Shown here: in pieces, positions 37,337 to 47,661 of the stretch
Layout of the letters: each line of letters opens with the position of its first letter
Numbering within the stretch: the first letter of the stretch is position 1
Source: a bacterium
Lineage (GTDB): Bacteria; Patescibacteriota; Saccharimonadia; Saccharimonadales; Saccharimonadaceae
Assembly (NCBI GenBank): GCA_021781475.1
Contig: JAJXWT010000003.1
Location: 1-64,000 of the forward strand
Length of the DNA: 64,000 bases
Reading direction: 5' to 3'
The notes under the pieces: model-generated
Told to the model about the DNA's origin: nothing
What the model saw: the letters and a program-made list of their open reading frames with translations, nothing else
The model's database searches: none
Position numbers and translations under genes: made by a program

Positions 37337-38683
37337 ATGATATTGAAGAGAAAAACCCGCGTGAAGTCTGCCCCTAGTATCCTTGGGAACAAGGCATACG
37401 TTGATCTGCCAACGCTTAACGCGCATAAGGTGCTGGCGAAAATCGACACAGGCGCCGACTCTTCAACCATATGGGCAAGCGAAGTCGTTGAGCGTAACGG
37501 CACGTTAACTTTTAAACTCTTTGGCAAAAACTCAGTACACTACACGGGCGAAACTGTTACAACAAAAAGTTTTTCTCAGACTTCAGTGAAGAATTCTTTT
37601 GGCGAGGTGCAGATACGCTACAAAGTGGCGCTCAAGACACTCATCAACGACAGGCTTATAAAAGTAAACTACACGCTTTCTAACCGGGAAAACAACTCAA
37701 CGCCAATCCTAATTGGTCGTAAGACACTGAGTGGCAAGTTTTTAATTGATGTTGCAAAACAAGCGGAAGAACGGCCGCAGCGGGTGCTCGTTGTGAGCAA
37801 AATCCGTAGCAGTGAGGTCGCAAATTTTGTGGAGGACGTCGCGCAAGAGCTCGCAAACACGACTATCGATTATGCAACGTATGATGATATCGTCGTTAGC
37901 TTTAAAGATGGTACTATGAGCGCTTTTGTCGATACGTTTGGCGCCGACCTAGCTAGCTATGATATTGTACATTTTAAGACTTCCACAAAGCGTGATATAA
38001 CATCATCGCTTGCTCGATACGCCCAAAGCAAGGGTGCGACGGTGCTTGATTTTGCTGCAATTGCTGGCTTTCCAACAATGAGTAAGCTGTATGAATATAC
38101 GCTGCTCACATTAAACAATATTCCCATTCCCGACTCAGTCTTTGTCACACCGCAAAAAGCCCCTGCCGCATACAAACAATTTGCGAGTCAACTTGGGTTG
38201 CCCTTTGTCCTCAAGGATATCCACGGGAGCAAGGGCAACTACAACCAGGTCATCCACAACGAGGGGGAATATCAGGCAATGCTCCAGAGTGTGCAGTCGC
38301 AAGATATTTATCTGATTGGCCAAAAGTTTACGCCGAACGACGGTGATTACCGCGTGCTAGTCATGGGACACCATATAGAACTAGTAATTTACCGTAGCCG
38401 CGCCGACAATTCTACCCACCTTAATAATACGACTCAGGGCGGCCGGGCGACGCTTTTAAAGGCTACTGATTTACCGCCAGCGATACGTCGCTCGAGCCTA
38501 TTGGCGGCCCGCTTGATGGGGCGAGACATCGCAGGTGTAGATATGGTAAAAGATAAGGTGGATGGCAAATGGTATTGTTTTGAAGTCAATGACGGTCCTC
38601 AAATTGTTACGGGCGCGTTTTTAGAACAAAAGCGTACTGCCTTCGCTGCGTACATTAAACGAGTATTGGAGAAACGTATATGA
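37337..38683 (+). CDS. Retropepsin-like (RimB/ATP-dependent zinc protease family) domain fused to ATP-grasp (RimK-like)
   Basis: KIDTGADSSTIWA...ILIGRKTL N-term; C-term FVLKDIHGSKGNYN...FEVNDGPQI ATP-grasp. Confidence 0.82.
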   Translation: MILKRKTRVKSAPSILGNKAYVDLPTLNAHKVLAKIDTGADSSTIWASEVVERNGTLTFKLFGKNSVHYTGETVTTKSFSQTSVKNSFGEVQIRYKVALKTLINDRLIKVNYTLSNRENNSTPILIGRKTLSGKFLIDVAKQAEERPQRVLVVSKIRSSEVANFVEDVAQELANTTIDYATYDDIVVSFKDGTMSAFVDTFGADLASYDIVHFKTSTKRDITSSLARYAQSKGATVLDFAAIAGFPTMSKLYEYTLLTLNNIPIPDSVFVTPQKAPAAYKQFASQLGLPFVLKDIHGSKGNYNQVIHNEGEYQAMLQSVQSQDIYLIGQKFTPNDGDYRVLVMGHHIELVIYRSRADNSTHLNNTTQGGRATLLKATDLPPAIRRSSLLAARLMGRDIAGVDMVKDKVDGKWYCFEVNDGPQIVTGAFLEQKRTAFAAYIKRVLEKRI

Positions 38684-39591
38684 AAATTGCAATACTATCA
38701 AACGGCCCGGGGAACTATTCCACAAAACGCCTAAAAGAGGTGGCGAGGGCACGTGGTCACGAGGTAAAAATTATTAAATACCGCGAATGTTACGCTTCTA
38801 TCGAAAAAGATAACCCAACTATCAGTTACCGCGGTGAAGATTTGGGTGGCTACGACGCGGTGATTCCCCGCATTGCTAGTTACATGACCCGTTACGGCAC
38901 GGCTATGGTGCGTCAGCTGGAAATGCAGGGTGTGTATACTATTTCAAGCAGCATCTCCATTAGCCGTTCGCGCGACAAGTTGCGTAGCATGCAGCTTTTG
39001 GCAAAAGCCGGGGTTGATATCCCTAAAACGGTCTTTAGCCGTAACTCGGTCGATATTGATGGCCTGATTGAAAAACTTGGCGGTACGCCAGTGATTATTA
39101 AGCTGGCACGCGGTACGCACGGTAACGGTGTTGTTTTGGCAGAAACCAAAAAGGCCGCCAAGTCCGTTTTGCAGGCGTTTTATTTGCAGAACGAAGATGG
39201 CACGAACATTTTGGTGCAAGAATATGTACAAGAAAGCGCCGGTACCGACATTCGCGCCTTTGTGGTTGGCGGCCGCGTGGTTGCCAGTATGAAACGCCAA
39301 AGTTTGGACGATGACTTTAGGAGTAATTTGCATAAGGGCGGCGAAGGCACCAAGATTAAGTTGACCGACGAAGAGCGCAAAATGGCCGTTAAAGCTGCCA
39401 AGGCAATGGGCTTAAATGTTGCCGGTGTCGACCTTATGCGCAGCGCCCGCGGGCCACTCGTGCTCGAGGTGAACGCTAGCCCTGGTTTTGGCATTGAAAA
39501 GGTGACTGGCCGCGATGTAGCCACGCCGATTATTGAGTATGTGGAGCAAAACGCCAAGCGTCGCCACAAAAAAGACCGCGTCGGTGCGTAA
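38680..39591 (+). CDS. rimK: RimK-family ATP-grasp ligase
   Basis: PRIASYMTRYGTAMVRQLEMQGV; RDKLRSMQLLAKAGVDIPKT; VLEVNASPGFGIE. Confidence 0.9.
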   Translation: MKIAILSNGPGNYSTKRLKEVARARGHEVKIIKYRECYASIEKDNPTISYRGEDLGGYDAVIPRIASYMTRYGTAMVRQLEMQGVYTISSSISISRSRDKLRSMQLLAKAGVDIPKTVFSRNSVDIDGLIEKLGGTPVIIKLARGTHGNGVVLAETKKAAKSVLQAFYLQNEDGTNILVQEYVQESAGTDIRAFVVGGRVVASMKRQSLDDDFRSNLHKGGEGTKIKLTDEERKMAVKAAKAMGLNVAGVDLMRSARGPLVLEVNASPGFGIEKVTGRDVATPIIEYVEQNAKRRHKKDRVGA

Positions 39592-39614
39592 ACCGCTAGT
39601 GCTATACTAGTAGT

Positions 39615-40094
39615 ATGACATTCCTGATTGTTCTAGGAATCTACTTTGGCATATTGTTCGCGTTTGCTTTCTTAAGCCGGCGGATGGTGGCAATAGCTAG
39701 CCTTGTGTTGTGCGCTGGTGCCGAGTTGGCTCGGCTGTGGACGAATGACCTTACGCCATTGGTTGCGCAATCGGGTGTGACAATTATTAGCCCGCCGCTC
39801 AGCAGCATTGTTGCCGTTGCGCTCACGTTGTTACCAGCCATATTGGTGGTTGCAAAGAGTCCAAAAGGTAAGGGCGCCAAGCAACTGGTCAGCGCCCTTG
39901 TGTTCGCAACGCTTGGCGTCATGCTCACCTACGGTGCATTTAGCAACGCCGTTATTTTGGACAGCCAAAGCCGGGCTATTGTGCAGTCTATTTTGGCGAA
40001 CGAACGCTGGATTTTGACGGCCGGCATTGTGGCGGCGCTCGCTGAGGTGCTATTGCTACACAGGCCGCACCACGGTAATGAGAAATCCAAGTAA
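39615..40094 (+). CDS. Membrane hypothetical protein
   Basis: About 5 TM; TATACT 6 nt upstream of ATG. Confidence 0.55.
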   Translation: MTFLIVLGIYFGILFAFAFLSRRMVAIASLVLCAGAELARLWTNDLTPLVAQSGVTIISPPLSSIVAVALTLLPAILVVAKSPKGKGAKQLVSALVFATLGVMLTYGAFSNAVILDSQSRAIVQSILANERWILTAGIVAALAEVLLLHRPHHGNEKSK

Positions 40095-40127
40095 AAAGAC
40101 CTACAGAGTGTAGGTCTTTTTACTTGG
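40087..40127. terminator. 19-bp perfect hairpin terminator ending in tRNA CCA
   Basis: CCAAGTAAAAAGACCTACA-gag-TGTAGGTCTTTTTACTTGG. Confidence 0.85.
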
Positions 40128-40201
40128 AGGGTCCGATGGGGCTTGAACCCATGACACCCTGCTTAAAAGGCAGGTGCTCTAACCAGCTGAGCTACGGACC
40201 C
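40125..40201 (-). tRNA. tRNA-Lys(TTT), CCA encoded
   Basis: GGGTCCGTAGCTCAGCTGGTTAGAGCACCTGCCTTTTAAGCAGG...CGGACCCTCCA. Confidence 0.95.
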
Positions 40202-40273
40202 GCACGTGGTGCGACTTAATAAAACATACACCTAACAGATTAAAAAGTCAACCAGGCATGTTATGATACATGC

Positions 40274-41707
40274 ATGCAATGGCTAAAACAGAGGGTACAT
40301 GCAAGCTGGTTTATTGCCGCAGGCTGTATTGGCGTACTCGTGGGGGTTGCGTTGTCGCGCGCGGTAGGGCCAGTAGGGGTGGTGTTTTTAGCCACCGGCA
40401 GCTTTGCGCTCGTATTGGGCATGTGGCGGCGAGAGCTGTGGATGGGCGCGCTAGTTGTGACCGGTGGTTGTATGGTGGGTATGTGGCGGGGAGGCCTCGC
40501 AGTGGAAGCGCTGAATGTTTACCCGCAGCTTATTGGTAAATCTCTCACCATTTCGGGGCGGGTGTCTGCTGATCCGCAACCAGCTCGCGGTGGCGTAGCG
40601 GTTGCATTAAACGGTATCCATACCGTGGGCCATGACATAGCAGGCATGATATATGCAGTGTTGCCAAACGAGGTGAGCGTGCGCCGCGAAGACACCATAA
40701 CGGTACGCGGTGTGCTAGCGCCAGGCTATGGCACCTACGCAGCAAGTATGTACACCGCTGCGTTGCAGCAAGTTGTTCGCCCCAAAAATATATTTTTAGA
40801 TATGCGGGACACGTTTACTGCTGCTGTTCGGCGGGCAATCCCCGAGCCAATGGCAAGCCTGGGGATTGGTTTTTTGGTTGGTCAAAAAAGTGAGCTACCA
40901 ACCGATTTTAGCGAAGCACTAAAGATTGCGGGGCTCACGCACATTGTGGTGGCGAGCGGTTATAATTTGACAATTTTGGTCCGTGTCGCTCGGCGATTGT
41001 TCGCAAAAATCAGCAAATACCAGGCGGCGCTATGGAGCGTTGCCATGATACTGGGATTTATGGCGATAACTGGGTGGAGCGCAAGCATGACCCGCGCCGG
41101 GCTTGTGGCGGGCCTTAGTTTATGGGCGTGGTACTATGGGCGAGCGTTTCACCCCGTGACATTACTGGCGCTTGCGGCATGCGTGACGGCGATGGTGTAC
41201 CCACCATACGCATGGGGCGATATTGGCTGGCTGCTCAGTTTTGCTGCGTTTGCTGGCGTGATTATTTTAGCCCCATTACTACAGGCGTATTTTTACGGTG
41301 CGCAAGTGGCAAGTGGTATGGCGCGCATTTTGCTCGAAACGCTCTCGGCACAGCTTGCGACATTACCAATTATGCTGAGCGCGTTTGGCCAGTTTTCGGT
41401 GATTGCGCTACTAAGCAATATAATGGTGCTTTCGCTTGTGCCCATTGCTATGGCGCTTACGGCGATTACGGGTATAAGCCAGCTATTGACGCCGGTTATC
41501 GCACCTTTAATCGCGTGGCCGGCGCACATACTGTTGAGTTACATGGTGTGGGCGGTAAACTGGACGGCTAGTTTTAAGTGGGCGCAAATTACCTGGCTGG
41601 TTCCGTGGTGGGGCGCGCTCATTTGCTACATACTGCTTGTTGGGGTTGTTCTGTATTTGCGCCGCATCACGGGTTACCAGCTGCAGCAAGTGAACGTGGT
41701 TGAGTAA
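40274..41707 (+). CDS. comEC: ComEC/Rec2 competence channel, without MBL domain
   Basis: ALKIAGLTHIVVASGYNLTILV; TRAGLVAGLSL. Confidence 0.85.
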   Translation: MQWLKQRVHASWFIAAGCIGVLVGVALSRAVGPVGVVFLATGSFALVLGMWRRELWMGALVVTGGCMVGMWRGGLAVEALNVYPQLIGKSLTISGRVSADPQPARGGVAVALNGIHTVGHDIAGMIYAVLPNEVSVRREDTITVRGVLAPGYGTYAASMYTAALQQVVRPKNIFLDMRDTFTAAVRRAIPEPMASLGIGFLVGQKSELPTDFSEALKIAGLTHIVVASGYNLTILVRVARRLFAKISKYQAALWSVAMILGFMAITGWSASMTRAGLVAGLSLWAWYYGRAFHPVTLLALAACVTAMVYPPYAWGDIGWLLSFAAFAGVIILAPLLQAYFYGAQVASGMARILLETLSAQLATLPIMLSAFGQFSVIALLSNIMVLSLVPIAMALTAITGISQLLTPVIAPLIAWPAHILLSYMVWAVNWTASFKWAQITWLVPWWGALICYILLVGVVLYLRRITGYQLQQVNVVE

Positions 41708-41767
41708 CCCCTGTTAATCTGCTATAATGGCTGTAACGAAAAGCAACTAACTACCTGGAGGTGTTTT

Positions 41768-42493
41768 ATGTCAGGTCATAGTAAATGGGCAACAACCCAC
41801 CGTCAAAAAGCTGTTGTAGATGCAAAGCGCGGCGCTGTGTTCACCAAAATCGGCAACATGATTGCCGTTGCCGCAAAGGGTGGCAGTGACCCGGCGATTA
41901 ATTCCACATTGGCGCTTGCAATTGAAAAGGCGCGCGCCGCCAACATGCCAAAAGACAACATTCAGCGGGCGATTGACCGTGCCGCCGACAAAAATGCCGC
42001 CATTATGGAAGAAGCGACCTACGAGGCCTATGGCCCGGGCGGTGTCGGCATTGTCATAGAGGTTACAACTGATAATAAAAATCGCACCTACCCACAGGTG
42101 CGCACCGCGCTGACCAAAAACGGCGCCACTATGGCCGACGGTGGCAGCGTGCTGTTTCAGTTCGCACGCAAGGGCGTGGTGATTGTCAAGGAAACAGGCG
42201 AAGACGCCCTGCTTGCCGTGCTCGACGCTGGCGCCGAAGATGCCATTGAAGAAGATGGTGAAATTGTGGTGTATACCGACCAAAAAGATTTGGCAAAAGT
42301 CCGCACGGCGATTGTCGCGGCAGGGCTAACAGTACTTGACGCGGAATTGCAGTATGTGCCGAATGCAAAGGTTGCGGTTACCGACCCAGAAATTGCCCGC
42401 AAGCTTATTAGGATTTTTGATGCGATTGACGAAATCGACGAGGTTATGAACGTGTTTTCGACCGCCGACCTACAAGTTGAAATCGAAGAATAG
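41768..42493 (+). CDS. YebC/PmpR family protein
   Basis: MSGHSKWATTHRQKAVVDAKRGAVFTK. Confidence 0.97.
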   Translation: MSGHSKWATTHRQKAVVDAKRGAVFTKIGNMIAVAAKGGSDPAINSTLALAIEKARAANMPKDNIQRAIDRAADKNAAIMEEATYEAYGPGGVGIVIEVTTDNKNRTYPQVRTALTKNGATMADGGSVLFQFARKGVVIVKETGEDALLAVLDAGAEDAIEEDGEIVVYTDQKDLAKVRTAIVAAGLTVLDAELQYVPNAKVAVTDPEIARKLIRIFDAIDEIDEVMNVFSTADLQVEIEE

Positions 42494-42584
42494 TTGTAAA
42501 ATTTACGTAAACAAAATGCCTATGTTTGCCTGAATTGTCTAGCTGGGCTAATCTGAAATACATTAGTAAATCAGAGGGGTAACA

Positions 42585-44081
42585 ATGCAAAAGTTGTTAG
42601 TATTTTTGGTGTGCGCAGTTTTGTTTGGCGGTGCCACACCTGCGCGGGCATTAGAGTTAACAAAAACACCAAGCAGCGAATTTTTGCCGACTGCGCCAGT
42701 GTTGATTACAGGCTATCAAACGGCAGGCGCAGCAACAACACTGCGGGCGCTCGAGGTGTATAACGCGAGTGATGTGCCAGTTAGTCTAGGCGACTGGGCA
42801 GTATCGGTCGTGCTGCAAGATGGTACGAGCCATGATATCGGTGCGTCAACTGTGTACCGCACCTGGCTGTTGCCGCGTAGCCATGTGGTGTATTCCACCA
42901 GCCCTACTACAACGTATCAGTTGAGCGATGACACTCAGCCAGGCGCTATCGCGAGCATACAGCTCCGGTATACCGCTGATGCGAACACGAGCTATAAGGT
43001 CGCGAGCGCAATAGTCAAAGACACGACTGACGCTGCTGTTTTCCGAACGTATACAACCACGGGCTACAGCACGGCGTCGCAACCCTTTGCCGCCACGCCG
43101 ATACGTGCATTTTACGATGATGGGCTGTATAGCGCGCCACAAACTGCTGGTGATGTGCAGATAGTTGAGGTTTACCCTTATAGCAGCGACTGCGCACCGA
43201 ATGATACGAGCGTGCTTTGCAGCGATTACGTAAAGATTACAAATATGGGTAGCAGTGATATTTCGCTTGATGATTATGTTTTGCGAACTGACAGTAATTC
43301 AACGTCGCCCACTAGCTCGAACACCTTTACGCTGGCTGGAAAACTGGCTCCAGGAGATTTTATGGTTATTCACCAAACAGATACTGGCCAGCCAATGTCG
43401 CTTACAAACAGTGGGGGGTACGTATGGCTCGAAGACGCATGGGGTTTTGCGCGGTACGATGCCACGCTTACAAAGTATGCGGCGGCCACAAGCAGCGAGC
43501 AGGGCCTTAGCTACGCGGTTGCGGCGGATGGAACGTGGGCATGGAGCACGACGCCCGAACCGCTTGGCGCGAACGTGATTACGCCACCGGTTGTGGCCAT
43601 TGCTGAGTGCCCGGCGGGTAAATATCGCAACCCCGACACCGGCCGCTGCCGTACAATCGAAGAAACCATGAATGAGCTAAGCGCCTGCGACGAAGGCTAC
43701 GAGCGCAACCCAACCACAAACCGGTGCCGCAAAATCGCTACTGTTGCTGCAACACTGACACCGTGCCTTGAGGGCCAAGAGCGCAACCCGGTCACAAACC
43801 GCTGCCGTTCGATTGCGAGCGCAGTTGCAGAATTGCTGCCGTGTGACGAAGGCTACGAGCGCAACCCAACCACCAACCGGTGCCGCAAGGTGGCCGCAAC
43901 CGATATGCCGGCTGCGGCATTCCCCGTTACGCCAGTGCAGCCGACAGCGGCTGACACTGCCGGCTGGGTGGCATTCGGTGTCGTTACGTCACTTGCGCTC
44001 GGCTACGGTGTGTGGGAGTGGCGCGTGGAAATCGCAATGCTCGGGCGGCGGCTTTTGGCAATATTTACTCATTCAAAGTAA
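42585..44081 (+). CDS. Secreted/anchored lamin-tail-domain protein with four Cys repeats and TM
   Basis: Two LTD-like segments; CxxGxxRNPxTxRCR x4; C-term TM. Confidence 0.7.
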   Translation: MQKLLVFLVCAVLFGGATPARALELTKTPSSEFLPTAPVLITGYQTAGAATTLRALEVYNASDVPVSLGDWAVSVVLQDGTSHDIGASTVYRTWLLPRSHVVYSTSPTTTYQLSDDTQPGAIASIQLRYTADANTSYKVASAIVKDTTDAAVFRTYTTTGYSTASQPFAATPIRAFYDDGLYSAPQTAGDVQIVEVYPYSSDCAPNDTSVLCSDYVKITNMGSSDISLDDYVLRTDSNSTSPTSSNTFTLAGKLAPGDFMVIHQTDTGQPMSLTNSGGYVWLEDAWGFARYDATLTKYAAATSSEQGLSYAVAADGTWAWSTTPEPLGANVITPPVVAIAECPAGKYRNPDTGRCRTIEETMNELSACDEGYERNPTTNRCRKIATVAATLTPCLEGQERNPVTNRCRSIASAVAELLPCDEGYERNPTTNRCRKVAATDMPAAAFPVTPVQPTAADTAGWVAFGVVTSLALGYGVWEWRVEIAMLGRRLLAIFTHSK

Positions 44082-44091
44082 AATAGTACGT

Positions 44092-44574
44092 ATGAGAATC
44101 ATTGGCATTGACCCGGGCACTGGCCGGATGGGGTTTGGAATTATCGACGCACACCGTGGTACGCTCACGCTAGTTGACGCCGGTATCATTACGACCCCTG
44201 CACATACGCCAACGAATGAGCGGCTCGAAGATATTTTTGATAACCTTACGCAGCTTGTTGCTGATTTGCGCCCTGATATGATGGCGGTTGAAAAGCTCTT
44301 TTTTGCCCGCAATGTCACCACTGCCATGAGTGTGGCAGAAGCCCGTGGGGTGGCGCTATTGGTCGGGCAAAAGGCAAAGTTAATAATCGAAGAATACACG
44401 CCAATGCAAATCAAGCAAAGCATCACCGGCTACGGGGGCGCTGACAAAAAACAGATGCAAGAGATGGTCCGCTTGCAGCTTGGGCTTGCTACCGTGCCCA
44501 AACCAGACGATGCGGCCGATGCTCTGGCTGCCGCCATAATGTGTGCGGCTTTGCACAGGGGTGATTCGCAGTAA
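44092..44574 (+). CDS. ruvC: Holliday junction resolvase RuvC
   Basis: MRIIGIDPGTGRMGFGII; VEKLFFARNVTTAM. Confidence 0.97.
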   Translation: MRIIGIDPGTGRMGFGIIDAHRGTLTLVDAGIITTPAHTPTNERLEDIFDNLTQLVADLRPDMMAVEKLFFARNVTTAMSVAEARGVALLVGQKAKLIIEEYTPMQIKQSITGYGGADKKQMQEMVRLQLGLATVPKPDDAADALAAAIMCAALHRGDSQ

Positions 44575-44595
44575 CAATCGCGCTATAATAGTGGC

Positions 44596-47070
44596 ATGCC
44601 ACAACGAAAGCAACCTGTCCGCTTGGGCAGATATACCAACCTAGCCGGCAAGAAACCAGCGCCAAGCGAGCAAAAGGCGCGACCCCGCCGAAAGCGTAAG
44701 GTAAAAATACTACAGCGCCGCTACATGGCCCCGGTCGTATGGTTTTTGCGTTTAAGCTGGCCCCGCCGTATTGGGGTTGTTTTTGGCTTGGGCGCGCTAG
44801 TGCTGGTGCTTATAGCCGTTGTCACCTACATTACATTTGCGCGTGACATTAGCGACCCGCAGCGCCTGATGAACCTGAACAATACTGGGATTGTGTTGAT
44901 GGATATGAACGGCAAGCCCTTTTATACGGTGGGGCGCGCCGAACACCGGGTAATGGTGCCGCTTTCGGATATTTCTAAGAACATGCAAGATGCCCTGATT
45001 GCAAGTGAGGATAAAGACTTTTATAAACATGGCGGTTTTGATTTGCTCAGTATCTTACGGGCAGCGGTGACAGGCGTGGGTGGCGGCTCCACGTTAACCC
45101 AGCAACTTGCAAAAAATACGCTGTTAAACGACCAAAAAACGCTGCTCCGTAAGTGGCAAGAGCTGGTAATGTCGGTCGCCATTGAACAAACCTACAGTAA
45201 AGACCAGATTTTAGATTTTTACCTTAATTCGGTTTATTTTGGCGATAATACGTTTGGCATAAAAGATGCCGCCAACACCTATTTTGGGGTCCAGCCAAAG
45301 GACTTAACGCTTGCGCAGAGCGCAATGTTGGTTGGCCTGTTGCCAGCACCAAGTGCGTATTCGCCCATTACGGGCAATAAAACATACGCCAAGGAGCGCC
45401 AAACGACCGTTTTATCGCGCATGGTCACCAATGGTTATATTACCGAGGCACAAAAAACTGACGCCCTGAACACGCAGCTTACCTATGCGCCACAAACTAA
45501 CCCCCCCGATGGTCAGGCCCCACACTTTGCCCAGGCCGTGCTAGCGCAGTTGGTCAACCAGTTTGGCGAAGAGCAGGCGCTCAGGAGTGGCTACCAGGTG
45601 ACTACGACGCTTAACCTGGATACTCAAAAAATTGTACAGGATAGCATGGCAGCCAACATGCCCAACATTAACCGTAACGGTGGCACAAACGCGGCGGCGA
45701 TTGTAATTGATCCAAAAAATGGCGATGTCCGTGCCTATATTGGGAGCGCCGACTGGAACAATGCCCAATGGGGCCGCGTTGATATGGTACAGGCGGCTCG
45801 CCAGCCAGGCTCGAGCTTTAAGCCGATTTACTATTCGGCCGCACTTGGCGATGGCGTGATTACGGCAAGTAGCATGTGGAAAGACGAGCTCACTGATTTT
45901 GGTGGGGGGTATGTGCCACTTGACGCCGATAGGTTGTGGCATGGTACGGTAAGCACGCGCAGCGCGATTGCAATGTCGCTCAATGTCCCCAGTGTTAAAA
46001 TCATGCAAAAGTTTGGTATCAACAATGCAATTCAGGCCGCAAAAAACCTTGGCATTACAACGATTGATAGCAGTAAGCAATATGGCCTATCGCTCGCACT
46101 CGGGAGCGCCGAGGTGCCGTTGCAACAAATGACAAACGCGTATGCTGCATTCGCAAATCAAGGCCAGCAGTACCCAGTCACGTATATTACATCTGTAAAA
46201 GATAAATTTGGGCATACGATTTACACGCCAAATAATCAGCCAAAGCAGGCTGCGAGCAAAAATGGTGCGTATCTTATATCTAACATTTTGAGCGATAATA
46301 ACGCGCGTGCACCTATGTTTGGCAATTCTTTGACCATTAGTGGCCATACGGTCGCGGTAAAAACAGGAACCACAAATGATAACCGCGACGCTTGGACGAT
46401 TGGCTATACACCAACGGTCGCCATGGGGGTGTGGGTTGGCAATAATGACAACGCGCCAATGGCAAATGGTGGGGTGGGCATGGCCGGCCCAATTTGGCGT
46501 AACGCCATGACAAAAATGCTGAGCGGTACCCCCAATATACCGTTTATACAGCCGAGTAGTATTGTGGAGCGGACCGTGTGTTACAGTAACGGAGGCCTCG
46601 CGCTACGGCCCGGGAGCGGCACGTACACGGAATACTTTATGGCGGGCGCACTCCCAACAAATACCTGTACGCCCACGCCAATTATGATTCAGGTATGTAA
46701 CTTGCAGACACAGCAGGTGGAATCGATTGATGAATCAACGTATAACAGCACGGCCTATAGTAAGGATTTAACAAAATGTCCACAAAAAGTAAGCGTATGC
46801 GACTTAAGCTCGGGCCAGGTTGTTTCGATCACCAAAGATCAGTACAATAGCAACCCCTCAGCTTATTCTACCGATACTACAAATTGCCAAAAACCCCCGG
46901 CCCCCAGCAGCCAGACTCCGGCTATGGTAACGGTGTGTAACCTAACGACCACACCACCAAGCAAAACAAGTATTACACAGGACCAGTACAATAGCGCGCC
47001 GCCAGGGACATATACAATTGACTTATCAAAGTGTTCTACCAGTAGTACCGGTTCACAAACTACACCGTAG
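44596..47070 (+). CDS. Class A penicillin-binding protein with C-terminal Cys-flanked repeats
   Basis: SEDKDFYKHGGFD...GGSTLTQQLAKN; RQPGSSFKPIYYSAAL; KTGTTNDNRDAW. Confidence 0.95.
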   Translation: MPQRKQPVRLGRYTNLAGKKPAPSEQKARPRRKRKVKILQRRYMAPVVWFLRLSWPRRIGVVFGLGALVLVLIAVVTYITFARDISDPQRLMNLNNTGIVLMDMNGKPFYTVGRAEHRVMVPLSDISKNMQDALIASEDKDFYKHGGFDLLSILRAAVTGVGGGSTLTQQLAKNTLLNDQKTLLRKWQELVMSVAIEQTYSKDQILDFYLNSVYFGDNTFGIKDAANTYFGVQPKDLTLAQSAMLVGLLPAPSAYSPITGNKTYAKERQTTVLSRMVTNGYITEAQKTDALNTQLTYAPQTNPPDGQAPHFAQAVLAQLVNQFGEEQALRSGYQVTTTLNLDTQKIVQDSMAANMPNINRNGGTNAAAIVIDPKNGDVRAYIGSADWNNAQWGRVDMVQAARQPGSSFKPIYYSAALGDGVITASSMWKDELTDFGGGYVPLDADRLWHGTVSTRSAIAMSLNVPSVKIMQKFGINNAIQAAKNLGITTIDSSKQYGLSLALGSAEVPLQQMTNAYAAFANQGQQYPVTYITSVKDKFGHTIYTPNNQPKQAASKNGAYLISNILSDNNARAPMFGNSLTISGHTVAVKTGTTNDNRDAWTIGYTPTVAMGVWVGNNDNAPMANGGVGMAGPIWRNAMTKMLSGTPNIPFIQPSSIVERTVCYSNGGLALRPGSGTYTEYFMAGALPTNTCTPTPIMIQVCNLQTQQVESIDESTYNSTAYSKDLTKCPQKVSVCDLSSGQVVSITKDQYNSNPSAYSTDTTNCQKPPAPSSQTPAMVTVCNLTTTPPSKTSITQDQYNSAPPGTYTIDLSKCSTSSTGSQTTP

Positions 47071-47087
47071 TGTGAGATACTAAAGGT

Positions 47088-47660
47088 ATGATTGCACACG
47101 TAGTAGGGCGAGTAGCGGAAAAGTTTGGCACGGCAGTGATTGTCGACGTGCATGGTATTGGCTACGAAGTGAACGTACCGATCACCGACTATGATGCCGT
47201 GCTGATTGATAGTGATGTTAAGTTTTACACGTACCACCACATACGCGAACAAAGCGAAGAACTATTTGGCTTTAGTACGCTTGCAGCAAAAAAAATGTTT
47301 GAGCTATTAATTAGCGTGCAGGGTGTGGGGCCTAAAGCCGCCCTTGCGATTTTAAGCTTAGGCCAAGCAGAACACGTGCGCAATGCGATTGCGAACAGTG
47401 ACAGTGCCTACATAAGTAAAGCTAGCGGTGTGGGCAAAAAGACTGCCGAACGCGTGGTTGTGGATTTGAATGACAAAGTTGGGTTGCCAGTGTACTACGC
47501 ACAGGGTGCACCAGTACAAACTGAGCTCGCTACCAATGACGAGGCGCTTGAGGCATTAATGGCCCTTGGCTACACGCTGGCCGATGCGTCTAAGGCACTT
47601 GAAGGCATTGACTCGAGCCTGAGTACATCACGCCGCGTCATGGAGGCACTAAAGCGGTAA
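47088..47660 (+). CDS. ruvA: RuvA
   Basis: [41 protein letters not shown]. Confidence 0.95.
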   Translation: MIAHVVGRVAEKFGTAVIVDVHGIGYEVNVPITDYDAVLIDSDVKFYTYHHIREQSEELFGFSTLAAKKMFELLISVQGVGPKAALAILSLGQAEHVRNAIANSDSAYISKASGVGKKTAERVVVDLNDKVGLPVYYAQGAPVQTELATNDEALEALMALGYTLADASKALEGIDSSLSTSRRVMEALKR

Positions 47661-47661
47661 T

